A stretch of 64,000 nt of DNA, from contig CP001622.1 in assembly GCA_000023185.1 (NCBI GenBank), positions 1,612,001 to 1,676,000 of the forward strand, in the 5' to 3' direction. The position numbers and the translations under genes are program-made. The notes under the pieces are model-generated. The model was not told the origin of the DNA, did not search any database, and worked only from the letters and a program-made list of their open reading frames with translations. Below, in pieces: positions 1-8,902 of this stretch; position 1 is the first letter of the stretch; each line of letters begins with the position of its first letter. Source of the stretch: Rhizobium leguminosarum bv. trifolii WSM1325. GTDB lineage: Bacteria; Pseudomonadota; Alphaproteobacteria; Rhizobiales; Rhizobiaceae.

Positions 1-47
1 GATGACGGCGATCCTCAGCCGGCGGGGAGCGGGACAGAAGTGCGCGT

Positions 48-1496
48 TCATGCGGCATCCCTTATTGCTTTGTAGGCGGCAAGCGCCCGGTTGCGGGCGC
101 TCGCGTGATCGACGATCGGTTTCGGATAGGTTTGGCCAAGCGTGATGCCGGCCTCGTCGAGCATGCTCTTCGGCGCCTCGAACGGCCGGTGGATGTATTT
201 TGGCCCGAGTTCTCGAAGCTCCGGCACGTAGGTCCTGACATAGTCGCCGTCGGGATCGAACTTTTCGCCCTGCAGCACCGGATTGAAGATGCGGAAAAAT
301 GGCGAGGCATCGGCTCCCGAGCCCGCCACCCATTGCCAGCTTGCGGCATTGTTGGCGGGATCGGCATCAACGAGCGTATCCCGAAACCAGGCCTCGCCCC
401 GGCGCCAGTCGATCATCAGATCCTTGATGAGGAAGGAGGCGACGATCATGCGCACGCGATTGTGCATCCAGCCATGGCGCCAGAGCTGGCGCATGCCGGC
501 ATCGACGATCGGATAGCCGGTCATGCCGCGGCGCCACGCCTCGAAATCTCCGCTGTTGTTGCGCCATTCGAAGCCGTCGAAACGATCGTTCCAGTTGGCA
601 GAGGCAAGACGCGGGAAATGGAAAAGCAGGTGATAGGAAAATTCGCGCCAGGCGATCTCCTCGCGAAAATGCACGATGTCAGCCGCCGGCACGCGTTGCG
701 ACAGGCCGCGTGTGGCATCCCAGATGCGGGCAGGGGATATCTCGCCCAGCGCCAGATGCGGCGACAGCATCGACGTCGCCGGCCTCGCTGGATAGTCTCG
801 GTTTTCCTTGTAGCCCTCGAGCGCGTCTTCAACGAAGACGTGGAGTCTCTGCTGGGCACCCTCTTCGCCGGGTGTCCAGAGATCAACGAAATCGCCTGCC
901 CAGTCCGGCTTCGTCGGGAGCAGCTTCCAGCTCCCCAGCACTTCTGATTTCGGTTGCGACGCAAGCCGCAGTTTTGCCGGCGCGTCCAGCGGCGGCTCCG
1001 GTTCGCCGCCGCCCTCCAGCGCGCGCCAGAATGGCGTGTAGACGCGATAGGGCGTGCCGTTGCCGGTCATCAGCCGGGAAGGTTCGTGCAGCAGCTGGCC
1101 GCCAAAGCTTCTTGCCTCGATCGCCTGCTTTTCCAGTTCGTGCTTGATACGGGCGTCGATGGAGATTCCGGCTGGATCGTAGCGCCGGTTCCAGAAGACG
1201 GCTTCGGCAGCGCTTTCCTTGATAAAGGCGCAAAGCACTTCGAGCGCCTCGCCGCTTGCCAACACCAACCGTCCATTCAGCTTTTGCAGCGACCTGTTGA
1301 GCGCTTCCAGTGAATGATGCAGCCACCAGGCCTGTGCAGCACCCAGCGGACCGGTGCCTGCTGCCGCCGGTTCTCTAATATAGAGCGGGATGATCGGCCG
1401 CCCGGAGCGATGGGCGGCGGTGAGTGCCTGATTGTCGTCAAGGCGCAGGTCCTTGCGAAACCAGAGGATGACCGGTTTTGCCGCGTCCTTTGCCAA
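48..1496 (-). CDS. phr: Deoxyribodipyrimidine photo-lyase (class I CPD photolyase)
   Basis: The predicted 482-residue protein is a light-driven DNA repair flavoenzyme that splits cyclobutane pyrimidine dimers in the cytoplasm. The N-terminus has the photolyase-type antenna-domain opening (ILWFRKDLRLDDN). The C-terminal half carries the FAD-binding signature region, with the GYPIVDAGMRQL segment, WMHNRVRM, and the DADPANNAASWQWVAGSG stretch typical of class I CPD enzymes. The length is normal for the family. The start is a TTG preceded by GGGGAA at a spacing of about 8; no ATG lies nearby in frame. The gene stands alone, convergent with whatever lies left of the window. A cryptochrome assignment is possible but the FAD-domain motifs favour photolyase. 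Confidence 0.93.
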   Translation of the reverse strand: MAKDAAKPVILWFRKDLRLDDNQALTAAHRSGRPIIPLYIREPAAAGTGPLGAAQAWWLHHSLEALNRSLQKLNGRLVLASGEALEVLCAFIKESAAEAVFWNRRYDPAGISIDARIKHELEKQAIEARSFGGQLLHEPSRLMTGNGTPYRVYTPFWRALEGGGEPEPPLDAPAKLRLASQPKSEVLGSWKLLPTKPDWAGDFVDLWTPGEEGAQQRLHVFVEDALEGYKENRDYPARPATSMLSPHLALGEISPARIWDATRGLSQRVPAADIVHFREEIAWREFSYHLLFHFPRLASANWNDRFDGFEWRNNSGDFEAWRRGMTGYPIVDAGMRQLWRHGWMHNRVRMIVASFLIKDLMIDWRRGEAWFRDTLVDADPANNAASWQWVAGSGADASPFFRIFNPVLQGEKFDPDGDYVRTYVPELRELGPKYIHRPFEAPKSMLDEAGITLGQTYPKPIVDHASARNRALAAYKAIRDAA

Positions 1497-1605
1497 TGAA
1501 GCCGTTCCCCGCTTGTGTTCTTTTCAACCCGCTACGCATGTACGGAACGCCCGGATCAAAAGTTTCATCCGGTGGAAAAAAGCTTTCACGGCTGTCGGCG
1601 GCATG

Positions 1606-1633
1606 AAAAAGGCCGGTGTGAACCGGCCTTTTT
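1606..1633 (-). terminator. Intrinsic terminator, possibly bidirectional
   Basis: A perfect 12-bp stem (AAAAAGGCCGGT paired with ACCGGCCTTTTT) surrounds a 4-base loop. It is flanked by A and T tracts, so it can work in either direction. It lies between the small secreted protein gene and the photolyase gene, both on the minus strand, so it most likely ends the transcript of the former. Confidence 0.8.
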
Positions 1634-1656
1634 CTGAGAGCGGGAGTCTGTCGCTT

Positions 1657-1761
1657 AAAGCATGTCGCGCAAAAGTGTGCAGCGGTTTTGCGACAACGAC
1701 ATGCGTAAAAACAAAGACGTAAAGCGCGACAAGCGAATCTGAAAGATCGCGACGCGCTTTA
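1657..1761. repeat. Rhizobial intergenic palindromic repeat
   Basis: Two nested palindromes are visible. GCATGTCG (1660-1667) pairs with CGACATGC (1697-1704), with inner CGCAAAA/TTTTGCG arms. AAAGCGCG (1721-1728) pairs with CGCGCTTT (1753-1760). The layout and words match the abundant palindromic intergenic repeat of Rhizobium and Agrobacterium genomes as I remember it. Its right edge overlaps the stop codon of the neighbouring small gene. Confidence 0.65.
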
Positions 1762-2085
1762 GTTGTCGTATTCGCGGCAGGCTTCGCTGATCGATGCGCC
1801 GCTCTGACCGCCGCGCGTGTCGACGCCGGACATCTGTTGCGGCATGCCGGGGCATTCCATCGTCTGCGGTCGGCCGATGCTCTGTGTCGTCGTCGGATCG
1901 ACCGGCGAGGCGGGTACCGGACGAATGCCGTTGTCATCGTTGGTGTAGTCGGATGAATAGGTGCCGGAACCGGGATCGGTCGAGCCGCCATTCGTTGGCC
2001 CGATGGGACTCGGGTTAGACTGGGCAAAAGCCGACGACGCCATGCCGATCGCGAGCAGCGAAGCGGCAATAAGGGATCTAGACAT
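1759..2085 (-). CDS. Small secreted hypothetical protein
   Basis: This predicted 108-residue protein has a clear signal peptide: MSRSLIAAS start, a hydrophobic core, and likely cleavage after SAFA before QSNPS. The mature part is low in complexity, rich in Gly, Ser, Pro, Thr and Asp, with two cysteines (in the MECPG segment and in EACREY), so one periplasmic disulfide is possible. I do not recognise a family. The start at 2085 is chosen over the upstream ATG at 2109 because AAGGAGG lies just ahead of it. The stop lies in the adjacent rhizobial palindrome, and the terminator at 1606-1633 follows. Confidence 0.75.
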   Translation of the reverse strand: MSRSLIAASLLAIGMASSAFAQSNPSPIGPTNGGSTDPGSGTYSSDYTNDDNGIRPVPASPVDPTTTQSIGRPQTMECPGMPQQMSGVDTRGGQSGASISEACREYDN

Positions 2086-2295
2086 GGGATATCCTCCTTG
2101 GATTTTCATCTTGGATGACCCTGGGGTAACTGCCTGATGGAATCATTGTTCCGAAATTTGCTAAAAACCTGCATTCACGCGCGGCCTGTACGGCATGGTT
2201 ATGCGTAAACCTTAACGGGCGATGTCGCTGGATCGGCGCCGGCGCATGCCCTACTTGCATGCGGAGATACTAAAAAACCGTGGCATGAGGCCGCT

Positions 2296-2613
2296 ATGTT
2301 CATCTCCTTTCGCGAAGCCGCAGATCTCGGTCTCCAGATCGTACTTGCACTCACCTTGACGCTGAGTGGCATGGCGGTCGCCTCCTACGCCGTCAGGAAT
2401 GACAAGGCTAAAATTTCGGCAATCGACGTCAGCCGTCCCTCACTCTGGACCGCCGCTCCGATGCGCGTCGATCCGGCGACGCAAGCCTACCTGCGCGCCG
2501 ATGTTTCGGCCGCACTGGAACTCGCCGATGGTGCCGACGACCTCTGCCACGACCCGATCGGCCTGCGGCTTTCCTGCGACTTGATCGTGACCTCCGGTAC
2601 GGCGGCTTTTTAG
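2296..2613 (+). CDS. Small membrane-anchored hypothetical protein
   Basis: The 105-residue product begins with a short basic stretch and one strong hydrophobic segment (residues about 12-32), followed by a polar domain that would sit in the periplasm. Two cysteines flank a short segment near the C-terminus (DDLCHDP and LSCDL), which may form a disulfide. A GAGG sequence lies five bases before the ATG. I do not recognise the family and assign no function. Codon use fits the surrounding genes. Confidence 0.6.
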   Translation: MFISFREAADLGLQIVLALTLTLSGMAVASYAVRNDKAKISAIDVSRPSLWTAAPMRVDPATQAYLRADVSAALELADGADDLCHDPIGLRLSCDLIVTSGTAAF

Positions 2614-2729
2614 GTGAAGGCGGTCGGGAGGCGTCACCGCCATCCCCGAAAGCTTGCAAAACCCAATGATTTGCCGTTTCATCGCGATAGCGACCACCGT
2701 CCGACTCTTTCCCTGAAGGATTCAGCCTT

Positions 2730-3407
2730 TTGTCTATGCCGATGCCCCGTGGCTTCGAGAAGCCCTATGCCGCCTTCCTGTTCGATATGGACGGCACCAT
2801 CCTCAATTCGATCCATGCGGCCGAGCGTGTTTGGAGTGACTGGGCAAGGCGCCATGGGCTCGATGTCGCCACCTTTTTGCCGAAGATGCATGGGTCGCGC
2901 GGCATTGACACGATCACCCGGCTGAACCTGCCGGGAGTCGATCCCGAACATGAATCGAAGCTGGTGACCGAAGCCGAAATCGTCGATGTCGGCGACGTCG
3001 TTGCCATTTCCGGCGCCGCGACCTTTCTGAGTTCATTGCCCCCGGATCGCTGGGCGATCGTCACCTCCTCGCCATTGCGCCTCGCTCACCGGCGACTGGA
3101 GGCAGCAGGTCTGCCGGTGCCGAGATTCATGGTGACGGCGGAGGACGTGAAGGTCGGAAAACCAGACCCGCAATGTTATATTCTGGGCGCCGAGCGCCTC
3201 GGCGTCAGTACCCAGGATTGCCTGGTGTTCGAAGATGTCGCAGCCGGCATTACCGCCGGCGAGGCGGCGGGGGCCGATGTCATGGTCATCACGGCAACAC
3301 ATCACCAAAAGATGGAGACGCCGCACCCGACGCTTTCATCCTATGACGAGATCTCGGTCCGCATCTCCTCCGATCACAGGATGCTGATCGTCCCGAACGC
3401 GGCCTGA
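2730..3407 (+). CDS. HAD-superfamily hydrolase (phosphatase / beta-phosphoglucomutase-like)
   Basis: The 225-residue protein has the three HAD motifs: motif I FDMDGTILNS (nucleophile and acid/base Asp near residue 19), motif II in IVTSSP (a Ser/Thr after the hydrophobic strand), the Lys of motif III in VGKPDP, and motif IV VFEDVAAGI. A helical cap lies between motifs I and II, as in the class I subfamily with 2-deoxyglucose-6-phosphatase or phosphoglycolate phosphatase type members. Substrate cannot be inferred. The TTG at 2730 is preceded by GAAGGA at 9 bases; ATGs at 2736 and 2742 are alternatives with worse spacing. It converges with nasA, leaving 29 bases between the stops. Confidence 0.85.
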   Translation: MSMPMPRGFEKPYAAFLFDMDGTILNSIHAAERVWSDWARRHGLDVATFLPKMHGSRGIDTITRLNLPGVDPEHESKLVTEAEIVDVGDVVAISGAATFLSSLPPDRWAIVTSSPLRLAHRRLEAAGLPVPRFMVTAEDVKVGKPDPQCYILGAERLGVSTQDCLVFEDVAAGITAGEAAGADVMVITATHHQKMETPHPTLSSYDEISVRISSDHRMLIVPNAA

Positions 3408-3436
3408 CAGTGCTCCCCTGCTTGCTTCTGCGCGGT

Positions 3437-6094
3437 TCACTCCGCGGCTGCGGCAAGACAGCGATCGATGATGCTGCCGATTTCGCTGCGGCAGGAGCCG
3501 CAATTGGTTCCAGCGCTGGTTTCCTTGCCGACCGCCTCGACGCTGTGACATCCGCCGCGCACGGCAGCCGCGATCTGGTTGACCCCGACACTGAAGCAGG
3601 AGCAGACGGTGGCGCCCGGATCTGGCCTGCCTGCTCCCGGACGACCCGCAACGAGCGCAAAGCGTTTCCTGAGGTCGCCATGCGAGGCTGAAAGCTGCGA
3701 GATCGCCCAGTTGCGCGCGACGGCGACGGGCTCGCGTGCCAGAAACAGCGCCGCAAGCAGGACCTCGCCGTCGAAGAAGGCGAGCCTGAGGTCGCCGGAT
3801 TGCCGGTCGGCATAACCAAGCGGTTCGATCTCGGCCGGAATGGCGAAAACCGCGCGGCACCAGGCCGTCCAGTCTTCGACGGTTTCGCCGAAGGCAAGCT
3901 CCAGCCGCCAGCCGCCGGCGGCTTTCGCCAGCGCCCAATAGGCGGCATCAGGCGCGGCGGGTTTTGTGGCAGAGACGGCGAAACCGTAATGGGTGGCGCG
4001 GAAGGGCCGGACGGCGACGGCAACGTTCTTCGACGCCGGCTGACCGGAAACGGGATCGGTTATCGGCGCGACCACCGCGTCGATCCGCGCTTTTGCAGCA
4101 AACTGGTCGTTCCAGTGCATCGGCGCAAAGATGCCGCCGCGTGCCTGGCGATCGGTGACCAGCGCCCTGACGATTGCCTTGCCGTGCGGGCTGTCGATCT
4201 CGACCAGGCCCGCGCTTGATATGCCGGTCTCGATCGCGTCGCGCGGATGGATCTCGGCAAAGGGTTCGGCGATATGGGCGGAAAGCCGCGCACTCTTTCC
4301 GGTTCGGGTCATCGTGTGCCACTGGTCGCGGATGCGTCCGGTATTTAGCGTGAAGGGGTACTCGGCATTGGTGCGATCGGTTGCGGGCGGTTTGACCGCG
4401 ACGAAGCGCGCCTTGCCATCAGGATGGAAGAAACCACCCTCGGCGAAGAAGCGGGTGATGCTGGGTTCTGTCCCTGCCGCCTGCGGCCACTGGAAGGGCG
4501 ACAGCTCGTCATAGGCGCTGCCGTTTATGCCTGCGCGCGCGCCGATATCGAAATCGCGGCTGCCGTTATTTTCGAAGGCGGAAAGCGCGGCGTGCTCCGC
4601 AAAGATTGCGTCCGGCGCATCAAAATCGAAGGCGGCGGCAAATCCCATGCGGCGTCCGACCTCCGCAAGTTGCCACCAGTCGGCCCTTGCATCGCCGGGG
4701 ATGTCGAGAAACGGCCGTTGCCTTGAAATGCGCCGTTCGGAATTGGTGACGGTGCCATCCTTCTCGCCCCAGCCGAGCGAGGGCAAAAGCACATCTGCGT
4801 GCCGGGTCGTATCCGTCTCTTTCAGGATGTCCGACACGACGACGAAAGGACAGGCGGCGATCGCGCTTTCGACGCTATCGGCATCCGGCATCGAGACGAC
4901 GGGATTGGTCGCCATGATCCACAGCGCCTTGATGCGTCCGTCGGCTACGGCTTGGAACATGTCGACTGCCTTCAGGCCGGGCTTTGCTGCGATGACGGGC
5001 GAGTTCCAGAAGCGCTGCACGCGATCCCGGTCTTCGGCATTCTCGATTGCCATATGGGCGGCAAGCATATTGGCGAGACCGCCGACCTCGCGCCCGCCCA
5101 TGGCGTTCGGCTGTCCGGTCAGCGAAAACGGTCCCATGCCGGGGCGGCCGATGCGGCCGGTCGCCAGGTGGCAGTTGAGGATCGCATTGACCTTGTCGGT
5201 GCCGGAGGAGGATTGGTTGACGCCCTGGCTGTAGCAGGTCACGACCTTCGGCGTCGTCTCGAACAGGCGGAAGAACTCCCTGATCTGCATGGCGGGCAGG
5301 CCGGTCCGTTCCAGGAGATCGTTGATATCAAGCGCGGCGGCGGCCGCAAAAGCGTCGCCGAAACCTTCGGTATGGGCGCCGATATAATTCTGGTCGATTG
5401 CCGGACTTGTCACGAGATGGGCAAGCAGCCCCATGAACAGTGCAACGTCGCCATCAGGACGGATGGCGAGATGCAAGTCGGCGATGTCGCAGGTCATCGT
5501 CCGGCGCGGATCGATGACGACGATCCGCATGTTTGGCCGCGCCGTCTTTGCGGCGGCAAGCCGCTGGTAGATGACGGGATGACACCAGGCAAGGTTGGAG
5601 CCGGTCAGGATCACCAGATCCGCAAGTTCAATATCCTCATAGGTCCCGGGCACCGTATCGGCGCCGAAGGCGCGGCGATGCCCCGCTACGGAAGACGACA
5701 TGCAGAGCCTTGAATTGGTGTCGATATTGCCGGAGCCGATGAAGCCCTTCATCAGCTTGTTGGCAACATAATAATCCTCGGTCAGCAACTGGCCCGAGAC
5801 GTAGAAGGCAACGGCGTCAGGCCCGTGTTCGGCGATCGTTTCTGAAAAGCGGCGGGCGACCAGATCAAGCGCCTCGTCCCAGCCGCTCTGTTTGCCTTCG
5901 ATCTCGGGATGGAGAAGCCGGCCATCGAGATCGATGGTTTCGGCAAGGGCTGAACCCTTCGAGCAGAGCCGGCCGAAATTCGATGGATGTTCCGGATCTC
6001 CTTTCACGCTGACTGCGCCTGCCTCATCGACCGTGGCGACAACGCCGCAGCCGACACCGCAATAGGGACAGGTGGTCTTGACCTCAGCAGCCAT
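3437..6094 (-). CDS. nasA: Assimilatory nitrate reductase catalytic subunit
   Basis: The 885-residue protein reduces nitrate to nitrite in the cytoplasm with a molybdenum bis-MGD cofactor. Four cysteines at residues 9, 12, 16 and 44 form the N-terminal [4Fe-4S] site, followed by the molybdopterin oxidoreductase domain and a C-terminal molybdopterin-dinucleotide binding domain. The last 70 or so residues add a BFD-like [2Fe-2S] domain (CSCF and CGSC pairs), as in bacterial NasA/NarB types that take electrons from a flavoprotein or ferredoxin. The ATG follows the nirD stop directly (TAGATG), implying translational coupling. It is the last gene of the nas operon. Confidence 0.95.
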   Translation of the reverse strand: MAAEVKTTCPYCGVGCGVVATVDEAGAVSVKGDPEHPSNFGRLCSKGSALAETIDLDGRLLHPEIEGKQSGWDEALDLVARRFSETIAEHGPDAVAFYVSGQLLTEDYYVANKLMKGFIGSGNIDTNSRLCMSSSVAGHRRAFGADTVPGTYEDIELADLVILTGSNLAWCHPVIYQRLAAAKTARPNMRIVVIDPRRTMTCDIADLHLAIRPDGDVALFMGLLAHLVTSPAIDQNYIGAHTEGFGDAFAAAAALDINDLLERTGLPAMQIREFFRLFETTPKVVTCYSQGVNQSSSGTDKVNAILNCHLATGRIGRPGMGPFSLTGQPNAMGGREVGGLANMLAAHMAIENAEDRDRVQRFWNSPVIAAKPGLKAVDMFQAVADGRIKALWIMATNPVVSMPDADSVESAIAACPFVVVSDILKETDTTRHADVLLPSLGWGEKDGTVTNSERRISRQRPFLDIPGDARADWWQLAEVGRRMGFAAAFDFDAPDAIFAEHAALSAFENNGSRDFDIGARAGINGSAYDELSPFQWPQAAGTEPSITRFFAEGGFFHPDGKARFVAVKPPATDRTNAEYPFTLNTGRIRDQWHTMTRTGKSARLSAHIAEPFAEIHPRDAIETGISSAGLVEIDSPHGKAIVRALVTDRQARGGIFAPMHWNDQFAAKARIDAVVAPITDPVSGQPASKNVAVAVRPFRATHYGFAVSATKPAAPDAAYWALAKAAGGWRLELAFGETVEDWTAWCRAVFAIPAEIEPLGYADRQSGDLRLAFFDGEVLLAALFLAREPVAVARNWAISQLSASHGDLRKRFALVAGRPGAGRPDPGATVCSCFSVGVNQIAAAVRGGCHSVEAVGKETSAGTNCGSCRSEIGSIIDRCLAAAAE

Positions 6095-6424
6095 CTATTC
6101 CGCCGCCATCATCAGGCTTTCCAGGGCGATGAACAGCCTGCCGTCTTCGTTCAGCACCGATATCGTCCGGACCTCGCCTTCGTCGGCGCCGAGCGCCTTG
6201 CCGGTTTCCAGCGAGATCACCCAGTTGTGCAGCGGGCAGGTGACTGACTTAGCGTGGACGATGCCCTGGGAGAGCGGGCCGCCCTTGTGCGGGCAATGAT
6301 CCTCGATGGCGAAGACTTCGTTTTCGGCGGTGCGGAAGACGGCGATCTTGCCCTGCGGTGTCTTCACGCAACGCGCGCCGCGCAGCGGGATGTCGGAGAT
6401 GTCACCGATTGCGATCCATTTCAT
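6095..6424 (-). CDS. nirD: Nitrite reductase (NADH) small subunit
   Basis: This is the 109-residue NirD, a Rieske-fold partner of NirB in assimilatory reduction of nitrite to ammonium. The Rieske-like ligand pattern is present (HCPHKGG near residue 43 and CPLHNW near residue 63). The start at 6424 is supported by AAGGAG six bases upstream; the ATG at 6430 lies directly against that site and is less likely. A longer in-frame reading to 6667 is only overlap with nirB. The gene starts 10 bases after the nirB stop and ends flush against nasA. Confidence 0.93.
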   Translation of the reverse strand: MKWIAIGDISDIPLRGARCVKTPQGKIAVFRTAENEVFAIEDHCPHKGGPLSQGIVHAKSVTCPLHNWVISLETGKALGADEGEVRTISVLNEDGRLFIALESLMMAAE

Positions 6425-6434
6425 GTCCATCTCC

Positions 6435-8885
6435 TTACTCTGCAGCCTGCGGATAGCCGATCGTCGCCATCGGCTTGAACTCGTGCTTGTCCTTGCCGGA
6501 AACACGCTCCGACCAGGGGTCGATCTGGGCAAATTTTTGGCTGAAGACGAAGCGCTCGTAATAGGCTTTGCGCTTTTCGGCATCACCCATGATCTGGCGG
6601 CGGATTTCCTCCAGGCCGACGCGCTTTGCCCACTTGTAGATGCGCTCGAGGTAACGGGCCTGCTCACGGTACATCTGCGTCAGCGCCACGATATACTCCA
6701 GCGCCTCGTCCTCGGTCCGGACAAGCCCGAGGACCTCCGTGCCCTTGATGTCAAGGCCGGCCGCACCGGCGAAATGGATCTCGAAACCGGAATCCACGCA
6801 GATCACGCCGATGTCCTTGCAGGTTGCTTCCGCGCAGTTGCGCGGGCAGCCGGACACAGCCAATTTCAGCTTGGCCGGCGTCCAGGAACCCCACATGAAC
6901 TTCTCGATGCGGATGCCGAGGCCGGTGGAATCCTGGGTGCCGAAGCGACACCAGTCGGAGCCGACGCAGGTCTTCACCGTCCGCAAGCCCTTGGCATAAG
7001 CCTGGCCGGAGACGAAACCGGCCTTGCCGAGATCGGCCCAGACGGCGGGCAGGTCTTCCTTCTCGATGCCGAGCAGGTCGATACGCTGGCCGCCGGTGAC
7101 CTTCACCATCGGGATCTCGAACTTGTCGACGACATCGGCGATAGCGCGCAGCTCGTTCGAATTGGTGACGCCGCCCCACATGCGCGGAACGACGGAGTAG
7201 GTGCCGTCCTTCTGGATGTTGGCATGCACGCGTTCATTGATGAAACGCGACTGATAGTCGTCGGCATATTCGTCCGGCCAGTCGCTGACCAGGTAATAGT
7301 TGAGTGCCGGCCGACATTTGGCGCAGCCGCAGGAGGTCTTCCACTCGAGCTCCTGCATGACGGCAGGGATGCTCTTCAGACCCTTGGCCTTGATCAGCCG
7401 GCGAACGTCGTCATGGCCGAGTTCGGTGCAGGTGCACATCGGCTGGACCGCAGTCGGATTGTAGCTGTCGCCGAGCGTCAGCGCCATGAGTTGTTCGACA
7501 AGGCCGGTGCAGGAACCGCACGAGGCGGATGCCTTCGTGTGAGCGCGTACGTCGTCGAGCGACGTCAGCCCCTTGCCTGAAATCGTCGAGGTGATCTTGC
7601 CCTTGCATACGCCGTTGCAGCCACAAATCTCCGCGTCATCCGGCAAGGCTGCAACGGCCGCCATAGGGTCCAGCGGCGACCCTCCCTGATAGGCCTGTCC
7701 GAAGATCAGCGTCTCGCGCATCTCCGAAATATCGGTCGCCTTCTTCTTCAGGTCGTTGAACCAGGCACCATCGGCGGTTTCGCCGTAAAGCACGGTGCCG
7801 ATGATCTTATTGTCCTTCAGCACCAGGCGTTTGTAGACGCCGGCGCTGGCATCGCGCAGCACGATCTCCTCGCGGTCGTCGCCATCGGCGAAATCGCCGA
7901 GTGAATAAAGCTCGATGCCGGTGACCTTGAGCTTGGTCGGCGTATCCGCGTGAACGAAGGCCGGCGAGCGATCGCCGGAGAGATGCGCGGCGGCGATGCG
8001 GGCCATTTCATAGAGCGGCGCAACGAGACCATAGACCATGCCGCCCACCTCGGCGCATTCGCCGAGCGCGAGAATATTGCCGTCCGAGGTCTGCATGCCG
8101 GCATCGACGACGATGCCGCGATTGACCGCAATGCCGGCGTCCTTTGCCAGGCCGACGCTTGGACGAATGCCGACGGCCATGACGACCAGCGTTGCCGGGA
8201 TGATGCGGCCGTCGTCAAGCTCGATGCCCTCGACCTTGCCGTTGCCGACGATCGCCTTGGTATTGGCCTTGCAGATGACCTTGATGCCGCGTTCCTCGAC
8301 TGCCTTCTGCAGCAGATAACCGGCGGCGGGGTCGAGCTGGCGCTCCATCAGCGTCGGCATGACGTGCAGCACGGTGACGTCCATGCCGCGCTGGGCAAGG
8401 CCGGCCGCCGCTTCCAGGCCAAGCAGGCCGCCGCCGATGACGACAGCCTTTTCGCGCGACTGAGCGGCAAGCAGCATCGCCTGCACGTCGTCGAGATCGC
8501 GATAGGTGATGACGCCAGGCAGATCCTTGCCGGGAACAGGGATGATGAAAGGCACGGAACCGGTTGCGATCACCAGCTTGTCGTAGCTTTCGGTGACGCC
8601 GTGGTCGGAGGTGACGGTCTTGGCGGCACGATCGATGTTGACGATCTTGTGGCCCTTGTAGAGCATGATGCCGTGCTTGATATACCAGCCGTCACCGTGA
8701 ATGATGATCTGTTCGTAGTCCTTTTCTCCGGAGAGAACCGGCGACAGCATGATGCGGTCGTAATTGACGCGCGGCTCGGCATTGAAGATCGTAACTTCAT
8801 AGCGTCCCGGCGCCTGCTCGAAGAGGTGCTCCAGCATGCGCCCGGGCGCCATGCCATTGCCGATGATGACGAGTTTTTCGGTCAT
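6435..8885 (-). CDS. nirB: Nitrite reductase (NADH) large subunit
   Basis: The 816-residue NirB reduces nitrite to ammonium with NADH, FAD, Fe-S centres and siroheme. Domains in order: FAD/NAD(P)-dependent pyridine-nucleotide oxidoreductase with IGNGMAPG at the N-terminus and VVIGGGLLGLEAA near residue 150; two BFD-like [2Fe-2S] segments (CGCNGVCKG near residue 425 and the CGSC and CTC segments after it); then the ferredoxin-like half domain and the siroheme/[4Fe-4S] domain. That domain contains the TCVGSDWCRFG and SGCPRNCAEA cysteines, four in all. The length is standard. It sits between the nitrate transporter gene and nirD. Confidence 0.95.
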   Translation of the reverse strand: MTEKLVIIGNGMAPGRMLEHLFEQAPGRYEVTIFNAEPRVNYDRIMLSPVLSGEKDYEQIIIHGDGWYIKHGIMLYKGHKIVNIDRAAKTVTSDHGVTESYDKLVIATGSVPFIIPVPGKDLPGVITYRDLDDVQAMLLAAQSREKAVVIGGGLLGLEAAAGLAQRGMDVTVLHVMPTLMERQLDPAAGYLLQKAVEERGIKVICKANTKAIVGNGKVEGIELDDGRIIPATLVVMAVGIRPSVGLAKDAGIAVNRGIVVDAGMQTSDGNILALGECAEVGGMVYGLVAPLYEMARIAAAHLSGDRSPAFVHADTPTKLKVTGIELYSLGDFADGDDREEIVLRDASAGVYKRLVLKDNKIIGTVLYGETADGAWFNDLKKKATDISEMRETLIFGQAYQGGSPLDPMAAVAALPDDAEICGCNGVCKGKITSTISGKGLTSLDDVRAHTKASASCGSCTGLVEQLMALTLGDSYNPTAVQPMCTCTELGHDDVRRLIKAKGLKSIPAVMQELEWKTSCGCAKCRPALNYYLVSDWPDEYADDYQSRFINERVHANIQKDGTYSVVPRMWGGVTNSNELRAIADVVDKFEIPMVKVTGGQRIDLLGIEKEDLPAVWADLGKAGFVSGQAYAKGLRTVKTCVGSDWCRFGTQDSTGLGIRIEKFMWGSWTPAKLKLAVSGCPRNCAEATCKDIGVICVDSGFEIHFAGAAGLDIKGTEVLGLVRTEDEALEYIVALTQMYREQARYLERIYKWAKRVGLEEIRRQIMGDAEKRKAYYERFVFSQKFAQIDPWSERVSGKDKHEFKPMATIGYPQAAE

Positions 8886-8902
8886 ATTTCCAGGTCCTTA
8901 GA

